DNA of 64,000 nucleotides, from positions 1-64,000 of IMG/VR virus record IMGVR_UViG_3300010885_070871, one strand, 5' to 3'. Made by a program: the position numbers and the translations under genes. The number at the start of each line of letters is the position of its first letter. Position 1 is the stretch's first letter. The notes under the pieces are model-generated. The model saw only the letters and a list, made by a program, of their open reading frames with translations. It did no database searches and was not told where the DNA came from. The stretch comes from a virus. Of the stretch, positions 42,753-51,600 are shown piece after piece.

Positions 42753-43358
42753 ATGTTAGCAATAGATGTAATAGAGTCAAAGGGTTTTAGATTAGATCAA
42801 AAAACCAAAAGCCAGGTCTTAGATCTTGTTACTGTTTCTTGGAATACTAGAGATATAAATTATCAGTTAAAATCTATAGCTTTTGTCACAAGTGAAACTG
42901 AAATGAGACCAGATCTTGTTTCTCTTCTTTATCAGAACGATCAAAGTAGAGTGGGATCTTTATTAAAATTAAATAATATTTCAAATCCTCTTTCTGTTAA
43001 GATGGGTGAAATATTAGCAGTACCTACAGATGAAATGACTAATAATTTATTTCAAAGTGGTAAAAATATAACAAATCAAAAGCAAAAAGCAAGATCTTTT
43101 AGAAAAGAATTACAAGAAAAAATATCTCAGGTTTCTCAAGAGCGATTAAATTATCTTAATTCTAAAAATATTTCAAATCTTGCACAAACACCGCTTCCAC
43201 CAAATCTTTTACAAGAAGGACAACAACAGATCCTTGTTGAGGATGGAAAACTTTTATTTGGTCCTGATATAGGACAATGTAAAACAAAAGCAAAAAAGAG
43301 TGTTTCTGTTACTGACATAAAAACAAAGCTTGCTCAGAAAAACATTTTTAGAAGATAA
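42753..43358 (+). CDS. Baseplate protein with LysM-like segment, possibly gp53-like
   Basis: 201 residues. 'RPDLVSLLYQNDQSRVGSLL' followed by 'KLNNISNPLSVKMGEILAVP' has the LysM layout (a helix, then N-x-I-x-x-P-x-x-[IV]-x-x-G-x-x-L-x-[IV]-P). T4 baseplate wedge protein gp53 carries a related domain and is similar in length. The C-terminal part is helical with Gln/Lys. The last base of its stop is shared with the next ATG (TAATG). Confidence 0.55.
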   Translation: MLAIDVIESKGFRLDQKTKSQVLDLVTVSWNTRDINYQLKSIAFVTSETEMRPDLVSLLYQNDQSRVGSLLKLNNISNPLSVKMGEILAVPTDEMTNNLFQSGKNITNQKQKARSFRKELQEKISQVSQERLNYLNSKNISNLAQTPLPPNLLQEGQQQILVEDGKLLFGPDIGQCKTKAKKSVSVTDIKTKLAQKNIFRR

Positions 43359-44980
43359 TGGCAAATTTTAATTTAAGAAAATCCATATTACAATACAGAA
43401 ATCCTGATATAGTTCTGGATGAACTTTCTATTGTTGATACAGGATCTCAGAAGGGAGATCTACAAAAAAATGATAGAGAAGGAAATAACATCCAGAAGAA
43501 ATATACAGGGATGGCTGAGCCACTAATTAAAATAAACAATGTTGTAGTTTCTGGTCTTAGTTATTTTAAATTGGATTTATCTGGATTCAAACCTAAATTA
43601 ATTTTTAAATTTAGTACGATAGACGAAAGATTTATATACACATCATTTCCAAAGGATGGAGATATAATTTCTCTTTATATAAGAGCTTACGGGGAAATGT
43701 TTAAGCCAATTAGAATGGATTTTATAATAACTGAAGTAATTTCACCTTTTTCTTATAGTGCAAGTGTTGAAAATGATAAAACAAATCTTGATGCAGGATC
43801 TGGTAAATATCAAACATATACTATATTTGGCGAGGTAAGAGTTCCTAAGCTTTATAAACATGTGAGTAAATCATTCAAGGGAAACAGTACAGATGCTTTA
43901 ATAAAGATATCAGAAGATCTTGGCCTTGGCTATGCTTCTAATGAAGCTAAAACAAAAGATGAAATGACATGGATTTCACCTAATGCAGATTATGAGACAT
44001 TAATAAAAAATATAGTAAATAGCTCTTGGTTAAGTGAAGAAGATTATTTTGATTGCTGGATAGATCAATATTATAATATAAATCTAGTTAATCTTAGAAA
44101 ACAATTCGATGAACAAAATCAAACAATAGAAACTATGAGAATGGCTTATGGTGTTGATGAAACACCTGATATGTCAGCAGGAACAGAACCACGAGAAGTT
44201 GAATTTCCTATAGTTTTAACAAATGCAACAAATTATGCTAAATCCCCTTTGTATATTAGATCTATGTCTATAGAACATAATGCAGGACAAATTAATAACG
44301 ATCTAGGATATTTTCAGAGAGTTCAGTTTTATGATTCTAAATTGAATTCAGACAAGCCTAAAAACAAATATGTTGAATATAATATAGAATCTGTTACAAA
44401 TAAAACTGTAGGTTCAAGGGACACTTTAAACAAAGGAAGATTAGGAGAAAGTATCTACAAGGAAGAGATTAAAAAAACTTACGTTGGAACTATGTATTTT
44501 GAAAATGTACATGAGAATTTTCATCAGGCACAGATACAAAATATATTTAATCGTAACGATAGTTATAAATTAATACTAAAAGTTAAGACAAGAGCATGGA
44601 TGCCTTGGCTTTACAGAGGAAAATCAATTCCAGTTAATATAATACAAGAGGGTAGCACCACTGCTTCTAGTGATTCTAAATATTCTGCAAAAGGTGGTGA
44701 AAAATCTTCTCTTGCACCTCCTGCTGAAAAAAGAGTACCAAATGCTTTTCTTTCTGGTGATTATGTTATATTAGGAATAAACATAGAATTTAATTTAACA
44801 GATAGATTACATCAGGTTTTAATACTCGGTAAAAAACAATGGGTACTTAATCCAGGTATTGCTTCAGATCCGTCAACAGTAGATCCTACAAGTGATGAGG
44901 GAGACTTTAACGATCTCACTCAAAACACATCCTCTATAACACAAAAGGATGCTGGTGTTTTAAATAATAGTGTGTTTTAA
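43358..44980 (+). CDS. Putative baseplate hub protein (gp27/gpD-like)
   Basis: 540 residues. The first 180 are beta-rich ('YFKLDLSGFKPKLIFKFSTI', 'GDIISLYIRAYGEMFKPIRM'). 'STDALIKISEDLGLGYASNE', 'WISPNADYETLIKNIVNSSW' and 'YFDCWIDQYYNINLVNLRKQ' resemble the second tube-like domain of phage hub proteins (gp27, gpD, gp44). A later Thr/Ser-rich domain ends in 'YVILGINIEFNLTDRLHQVL'. It lies two genes before the gp5-like spike gene, which suits a hub. Similarity is structural guesswork from motifs. Confidence 0.55.
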   Translation: MANFNLRKSILQYRNPDIVLDELSIVDTGSQKGDLQKNDREGNNIQKKYTGMAEPLIKINNVVVSGLSYFKLDLSGFKPKLIFKFSTIDERFIYTSFPKDGDIISLYIRAYGEMFKPIRMDFIITEVISPFSYSASVENDKTNLDAGSGKYQTYTIFGEVRVPKLYKHVSKSFKGNSTDALIKISEDLGLGYASNEAKTKDEMTWISPNADYETLIKNIVNSSWLSEEDYFDCWIDQYYNINLVNLRKQFDEQNQTIETMRMAYGVDETPDMSAGTEPREVEFPIVLTNATNYAKSPLYIRSMSIEHNAGQINNDLGYFQRVQFYDSKLNSDKPKNKYVEYNIESVTNKTVGSRDTLNKGRLGESIYKEEIKKTYVGTMYFENVHENFHQAQIQNIFNRNDSYKLILKVKTRAWMPWLYRGKSIPVNIIQEGSTTASSDSKYSAKGGEKSSLAPPAEKRVPNAFLSGDYVILGINIEFNLTDRLHQVLILGKKQWVLNPGIASDPSTVDPTSDEGDFNDLTQNTSSITQKDAGVLNNSVF

Positions 44981-44993
44981 TTAACTAAAAGAA

Positions 44994-47798
44994 ATGGCAG
45001 ATTTTTCAGATTTTACATCAGGCATAAAAAGTAATCTAACCCCAGATGGGAAAGGAATATTGAATAGAAAGATAGATTTTCAGAGAGAAAAATTTCTGAA
45101 AGGAGTTTCCACTACAAAGCACGGTAAAAAGGAAGATCCTACTTACCTCTATTTTAAATTTGTGTTTGATTTTGGAGATACTGGAATTATAGATCCTACA
45201 ACATTTTTGCCACCTTCTCCTTTATTTAGATCAACAGCAAATCTTAGTGGAAGAGAGCAAGACAATCTTATTGAAAGAACATCTGAGAAAAATACAAGAA
45301 ATAGCGACAATCTAGCACCAGGACAAGATGCTGGTAATAATGATGCTATTAGAGAAGTAACAGAGGCAGCAGCAGGAACTTTTTATACAACTGATGATTT
45401 CTTCTATACATCAAAATCTAAAATAGCAGGCGCACAAGGTAAATTGTTTTATAACATAAATGGATCTGGAGTTGCTTACATGGGAGCTCAGCAATTTTTA
45501 GCACAGAGATCTGCTAAAAGACAACAAATGCTTCAGGCTTTTAAGAATGGAATAAACTTTATAAATAAAGAATGCCCTTATTATTTTCAAAGTTTAAGCG
45601 GATTAGATAATTTATTAAAAGTAGATATAAAAAATTATCATAAAGCAGGAGGTGCACCAAAAAGAACAGGAACTTTAACTATAGATTGTTTAGAGTCTAT
45701 TGATATGAGAGTTTTCTCTTTAGCTGAACTTTACAGAAAAGCAGTATATGACTACACTTATCACAGAATAATGGTTCCTGAAAATTTAAGAAAATTTAGG
45801 ATGTGGTTAGTAATAACAGAATTAAGAAATATCCAGCTCACCTATGGTGTTAATGATTTATTAAATCCTTTCACTATTCCTTCAGTATCACAGGCAGCAA
45901 ATTTTTTAGATAGCTTTAATTCGCAAACAGGATTATTAGATAAAGTTCAAGGAATTTATGATAAGTCAACAAAGGAAACACCAGATGCTTCTACTATTGG
46001 AACATACTCTATGGGTCCTTACACTTTCATATATCAATTTGATCAGTGTGAATTTGATTTCGATAGTACATATCCTTCCTATGGAACGATTGATGCTAAA
46101 GGTGGACAAGCAGTAAATACTTCATTTAAGATACATGTAGGAAGAGTTCAAGATTATAAGATACAGTTTAATCAACTTGCTGATGTTCTTAAAAAAGATA
46201 ACAATATACAGCAAATGGTTCTTGCAGATGTGTGGGGTTCACCTGGGTCTAGTTATGTTAATTATGATTATGTTAGTACACAGGGTATAGAGAGTGTTAC
46301 TTTTTCTGATAAACCTAATCCTGGTGAATATTTTGCTAAGCTTGCTTCTGATTTCGTAACGAATACTGCAGCAGATTTAAAGAATCAAGGTGTTTCAATA
46401 TTACAAGGTGCACTACTAGGAAACATATATGGACTTGGTGGAGTAAACGCACAACAAGCTGCTTCAAGTGTTCAATCTTTAGTTAGTACAATAAAGGGTG
46501 GAGTTCCTAATCCTTTTGCTAAAAACGATCCACAATCAAATGGATATGGTGGACCTAATGAAAGACAATATCCTAGAATAAATGAGGATCTTTATCCAAA
46601 CTCTGCTGGATCTAACGGAGGAAGTCTTGGTAACGTTTTACCTGGTACTGGACAACCAGGAGGATCTATAAACACTGATGTTTATAATAATAATCCAGGA
46701 AAAGATTTGGGATTACCAGACAGACAATATCCAATAAATAATTCTGACGAATACAATAACGTTCCAGGAGCAGATTTAGGTGCTCCTGATAGAGTTTATC
46801 CAATTCCAGGAGGGGATCAATATCCTGATAATCCAGGAGCAGATTTAGGATTACCTGATAGACAATATCCGGTAAATAATTCAGATGAATATAATAACGT
46901 TCCAGGCTCAGATTTAGGTGTTCCTAGTAGAGTTTATACAGTTCCTGGAGGTGATCAATATCCTGATAATCCAGGAGCAGATTTAGGATTACCTGGTAGA
47001 CAATATCCAGCAAATAATTCTGATGAATATAATAATGTACCAGGTTCTGATTTAGGGGTTCCTGATAGAGTTTATACAGTTCCTGGAGGTGATCAATATC
47101 CTAATAATCCAGGATCAGACTTAGGACTTCCTAATAGACAATATGCTCCTTCAGAGGGAGACGAATACGAAAACGTACCAGGATCTGATTTAGGAGTTAA
47201 TGGAAGAATATATCCAGCTCCTGGAGGTGATCAATATCCTAACAATCCGGGTTCAGATCTAGGATTACCTAATAGACAATATGCTCCTTCAGAGGGAGAC
47301 GAATACGAAAACGTACCAGGACAAGATCTTGGTGTTGGAGATAGGATTTATAAACAACCAGAAGGGGATCAATATAAAAATACTCCAGGATCTGATTTAG
47401 GATTGCCAGATAGACAATATCCTGCGGCAGGTGGAGATGGATACGAAAACGTTCCAGGAAGAGATTTAGGACCAAGAGGCAGAGTTTATGATTTTAAGAA
47501 TGAAGACAAATATCAAAACACACCTGGTCCAGATTTAGGACTACCTTCTAGACAATATGAAAACTCTAATGGAGATGAATATAAAAATACTCCAGGATCT
47601 GATTTAGGACCAAAAGGAAGAGTTTACGAATCTGTTAACGAGGATTTATATAAAAATACTCCAGGATCTGATTTAGGATTGCCAGATAGACAATATTCTA
47701 GTAATAATACTGACGAGTATGATCCTTCTTTAATTCAACCTAATACAAATTTAGGAAGAATATATCAAAGTAATAAATCAAATAATTTGGACAGTTAA
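44994..47798 (+). CDS. Baseplate/tail protein with C-terminal PG-x-DLG repeat rod
   Basis: 934 residues. Residues 1-510 are a globular virion part ('PTYLYFKFVFDFGDTGIIDP', 'RVFSLAELYRKAVYDYTYHR', 'IHVGRVQDYKIQFNQLADVL'). After a Gly/Asn-rich bridge, residues 568-912 are 15 exact-length copies of a 23-residue unit, P-G-x-D-L-G-x-x-x-R-x-Y-x5-D-x-Y-x3, in two alternating subtypes. The last residues revert to unique sequence. The repeats are Pro/Gly-rich and not helical, so an extended or solenoid-like rod is likely. Function unknown. Confidence 0.65.
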   Translation: MADFSDFTSGIKSNLTPDGKGILNRKIDFQREKFLKGVSTTKHGKKEDPTYLYFKFVFDFGDTGIIDPTTFLPPSPLFRSTANLSGREQDNLIERTSEKNTRNSDNLAPGQDAGNNDAIREVTEAAAGTFYTTDDFFYTSKSKIAGAQGKLFYNINGSGVAYMGAQQFLAQRSAKRQQMLQAFKNGINFINKECPYYFQSLSGLDNLLKVDIKNYHKAGGAPKRTGTLTIDCLESIDMRVFSLAELYRKAVYDYTYHRIMVPENLRKFRMWLVITELRNIQLTYGVNDLLNPFTIPSVSQAANFLDSFNSQTGLLDKVQGIYDKSTKETPDASTIGTYSMGPYTFIYQFDQCEFDFDSTYPSYGTIDAKGGQAVNTSFKIHVGRVQDYKIQFNQLADVLKKDNNIQQMVLADVWGSPGSSYVNYDYVSTQGIESVTFSDKPNPGEYFAKLASDFVTNTAADLKNQGVSILQGALLGNIYGLGGVNAQQAASSVQSLVSTIKGGVPNPFAKNDPQSNGYGGPNERQYPRINEDLYPNSAGSNGGSLGNVLPGTGQPGGSINTDVYNNNPGKDLGLPDRQYPINNSDEYNNVPGADLGAPDRVYPIPGGDQYPDNPGADLGLPDRQYPVNNSDEYNNVPGSDLGVPSRVYTVPGGDQYPDNPGADLGLPGRQYPANNSDEYNNVPGSDLGVPDRVYTVPGGDQYPNNPGSDLGLPNRQYAPSEGDEYENVPGSDLGVNGRIYPAPGGDQYPNNPGSDLGLPNRQYAPSEGDEYENVPGQDLGVGDRIYKQPEGDQYKNTPGSDLGLPDRQYPAAGGDGYENVPGRDLGPRGRVYDFKNEDKYQNTPGPDLGLPSRQYENSNGDEYKNTPGSDLGPKGRVYESVNEDLYKNTPGSDLGLPDRQYSSNNTDEYDPSLIQPNTNLGRIYQSNKSNNLDS
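46695..47729 (+). repeat. Fifteen 69-bp repeats with strict A/B alternation
   Basis: Fifteen in-frame units of exactly 69 bases with no indel. Odd units carry 'DLGLP-x-RQY', while even units carry 'DLG[AVP]-x-x-R[VI]Y', so the true period is 138 bases (46 residues). Several adjacent pairs are nearly identical in DNA, pointing to duplication of A-B dimers. Confidence 0.95.
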
Positions 47799-47813
47799 AA
47801 GAAACATATATAA

Positions 47814-47827
47814 TTATAATTATATAA
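47814..47827 (+). promoter_or_regulatory. ATATATAATTATAAT promoter-like region
   Basis: AT-only stretch ACATATATAATTATAATTATATAAA lies in the 35-base gap before the ATG at 47834. It contains a weak copy of the TATATA motif. Less convincing than the other copies because the flanking TG and AG are missing. Confidence 0.3.
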
Positions 47828-47833
47828 AACTAG

Positions 47834-48625
47834 ATGACTTTAATAAATAGAAATAAACTAGCAAGCAGTAACACAGAAATTACACATTATCTGGGTGTTG
47901 TTGTAGATAATAAAGATCCAGAATTCAAAGGAAGAGCTAAAGTTAAAGTTTTTGGTGTTTTTGATGACCTTTCTGATGATGATTTACCTTGGGCACATCA
48001 AAGATTTGAAATGAGTTTCGGATTAAATGGAGGTTCTGGAAGAATGTCAGTACCTAAATTAGGATCTGTTGTACATGTTCAATTTAATAATGGAAATTAT
48101 TATAGCCCTGAATATAAAGCTGTTCAGGAGCTTTCACCGGATTTAATAGATGAAATAAGTGCAAGTTATGACGGGGCTCATTCTATAATATATGATGGTG
48201 TTGAAAAATTAAAAATGTATTATACTGTAGCTAAAGGAATAGTTATAGATTTAAAAGAGTCTCAAATCATAATAAAAAATGATAATTCTATTTTAATAAA
48301 GCATGCAAATGATTCAACTTCTATAGAATTAAAGGGAGGAAAAATAACAAAATACGCAGATCAGGAAATAGAGAACACAGCAGTTACTAGAATAAAACAT
48401 TCTTCACAAGAAGTTTGGATGGATGGCAAAACAACTAATCTAGGACACACCCCTGTTTTTTCTGCAGTTTGTGCAGAACCTCTTTGGGATTTTCTTAAAA
48501 AATTAGCTGTTGCTGTCGATGCAAAATTACCTCTTAGTCCTGGCGTTAGTTCAACTTTGGCTGCAAGCTTTGAACAATTATCCACTAGTAAAACAGTTAA
48601 GGTAACCAGAGAAAATGTTGGATAA
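47834..48625 (+). CDS. Baseplate spike protein with gp5/VgrG-type OB fold
   Basis: 263 residues. 'THYLGVVVDNKDPEFKGRAK' and 'VKVFGVFDDLSDDDLPWAHQ' and 'SVPKLGSVVHVQFNNGNYYS' form the OB domain common to gp5, gpV and VgrG. 'IVIDLKESQIIIKNDNSILI' and 'DSTSIELKGGKITKYADQEI' give the start of a beta-helical needle. There is no lysozyme domain, unlike T4 gp5. The C terminus ('LSPGVSSTLAASFEQL') is helical. It would form the central trimeric spike of the contractile tail. Confidence 0.85.
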   Translation: MTLINRNKLASSNTEITHYLGVVVDNKDPEFKGRAKVKVFGVFDDLSDDDLPWAHQRFEMSFGLNGGSGRMSVPKLGSVVHVQFNNGNYYSPEYKAVQELSPDLIDEISASYDGAHSIIYDGVEKLKMYYTVAKGIVIDLKESQIIIKNDNSILIKHANDSTSIELKGGKITKYADQEIENTAVTRIKHSSQEVWMDGKTTNLGHTPVFSAVCAEPLWDFLKKLAVAVDAKLPLSPGVSSTLAASFEQLSTSKTVKVTRENVG

Positions 48626-48636
48626 AAAATTAATAG

Positions 48637-51600
48637 ATGGCAACTATAGAGGAAAGAATTGACGAGTTATTATCTAAAGATATAGCATCGCTTTCATCAG
48701 ATCAAATTATAAGTATAATAACTGGTGAGAGTACTCCACAAGTATATGTAGACCCACAATCAGAAGAGGGATTTAACAGTGAAGCTGATAAAATAGGAAA
48801 GGATGTAGATGATCTTATAAAGAGTCTAGAACCAAAAGATCCTCCTATTCCAATGGAAGAGATAGAAAAACTTTCGTGTGATTTTGAAGGCGATGAATTA
48901 TATTCTGAAGTTTTATTAGAATCATTAAAATCAAAAGATAAGGATCTCTATAATCTGCTACTAAATTCTCCAGATTTTTTGGAAGATAAGGAGATAGAGA
49001 GTATTGATATAGGAATAAAAACAGAAATACCTTCCATCAATAAAAATAAAGCATCATCTAACACTAACGCCAACACTAACGCTAAAAAAGGTAGATCCTC
49101 TAATGGAATAACTAAATTTTTAAATAGTAAGAATCCCAAACTTCTAGAAAGTTTAAATGAATCACTTTTTGATAAAATAGATCCTTTTTTATTTGGTAAA
49201 CCAACCAATGCTGGTTCTAAAAAAAAGAGAGATCTTAATATATTAGGATTCAAAGTTCCTTTAGAATTTATAACTGCTAATGGAAAAATACTACATGTTA
49301 AATTAGTAGGTCCTGATATAACTATACAGCAAGCAGAAGAAAGAGTAAAAAAAAGCTCAGAAGCTCAGAGAAAGAATTTAAAAGATTGCGAAACTAAAGA
49401 CGTTAATGAAAAAGAAGGGGCAGGTTCAAATAGTTCAACAGATTCTAGTAATAATCAAAAAGTAAATGTTGGTGGTATACTTCCTAATGATTACGAAACT
49501 GAGAAGTATAAAGATTATGATTACGATTTTATTAGAGATAAAAAAACAGGGGAAGCTAACGAGGATCCTGCAATAGAGGATGATAACTGTAATGTAATAG
49601 CAGAAGATCCAATTACAGGAGATCCAATAGTAACAAAAGAAAGTATAGAAGGAATATTAGATGAATTTTGTGATCCAGAGCCTAGTGATCTTTCTGGATT
49701 AGATATTGAATTAAATACAGGAGCAGGGTCTGATATAAACAGCAATGAAGAAAAAGAAAATGAAGATGCACAGGTTAGTGAAGATTTTTCAGAAGCTCAA
49801 ATAAATGAGATTGAAGGATGCTTAGATTCAACTATTGTTAAATACGAAAAAATAGACAAAAGAACTTTAGAGTTAGCTAGATGGAAAAATATAGAAAAAA
49901 ATCTAGAAGAAATAAATTATCATTATGAAATAGTATGGGAGTATCAAAAAACTTTATATGAAGAATGGACTGGCAGATTAAGCGGTAACCAAACACAAAC
50001 AGGTGATGGTTCAAACTTAGATCTAGCAATATCTATATTAACATACACTGATATAATAAGAGAAACAGAAAGAGAAGTATTTTTTGCAACAGAGGATTAT
50101 AATACAACAAAAAAATTATTTTTAGAAAACAATAATATATTTACTGAAAATATATTTCTTTTTACTATACCAGAGACTGAAGTCTCTTCAGTTGAACTTG
50201 AGACTCTTTTTGAGATTAAAATAAATAATGATATCTCCCCTATAAATTACGACCAGGAAAAACAATTATGGCCTATACAGGATGGGGTAAATAAATTTAT
50301 TTCTTTAGTCGAGAATATAAGATTTATTATAATAAAAGGAAGTCAAATAGATTTACTAAATAAAAAAATACAAGAGAATACAGATTTAAGAGGTGCTGAT
50401 ATAGAATCTTTAGAAAATAAATTAGGGATTACCATTAATATTGATGATTTAGAAAAAGCATTTAAGGATGCTAGTAACTGGATTCCTTATTCTGGATTCA
50501 CGACAGAAAGAGACTATGCACAAGAAATATTTCAATCTGATTCTTTTAGTAACAATAATAACAATCCTTATAGAGGATATGGGTATGAATTTAAAAACCT
50601 ATTAAGTAAATTTTCAGTTAGATTTAGTAATGTAGCATTTGATTATGATGATGTAGAGCTTAAAATGAAATTAAGTTTTTTTACTGATATTGGTAATCCC
50701 TTGCCATATAAACAAAAACAAAAGCCAAACAAAATATCACTAAAAGGAACACCTCAACCTATATTTAAAACAGTATCTGAGCCTGATGTTGAAAGAATAA
50801 AATTGGGAAATGAATACGCAGGAAACGGAGGTCTTTTAGTAAATTATCCTAAAGATTATTTTAACGGGAACAGATTTTTAACTCTTAAGAATTACAAACA
50901 AGGCGAAAAGGATATTGCAGATTTTTATGATTTTATTAATGATATAATCTCTACTGGAAAATCTAAGACAACTATAGTAAATGAAATTAAAACAAAGAGA
51001 GGAATTTTATATGCTCAACTTATAGAAAAATCCGCTTCTAATTGGCTTTTCTTTACTCCTGAAGAAAGAGGCGATAATGATGCTAGAAATCCAGCAAATC
51101 TAAGACCTGCTAGTTTTACAGCAGAAGGAGAACCAACTCCTGTATTTGTTGATTTCTGGAGTAACTATAAAACTAAATGGAACGAAAAATATTTACAAAA
51201 TAAAGGGGCATTCATTAATCCAGAAATAGAAAAAATAAAAGTTGAAGCTAGAAAAGCAGGTCTAGCTATGGGAAGGACAGTGAATACTGATGATATAAGG
51301 GGTATAAGAATAGTAGAAAATTATTTTGATATTCAGAAAAAGTATGAACAGATCCAAGAACTTTTATTAGTCTCTGCACAAAAAATAGCAGAAATAGAAG
51401 AAGCTATTAAACCTGAAAATATAGAAAAAGAATTTGCCTCAATTAGTTGTGGAGCGGGAGTAGATCCTAATCTCTCTATTGAGTGTCCACCTAAATGTTG
51501 TGGTGCAGCAGGATCAGATTTTAAAACTGAAAACTTTCTTCTTTCAACACCTCCTGGATCTGATTGTCCTTCAATTTTTTCTAAATGTTGGATGAAACAG

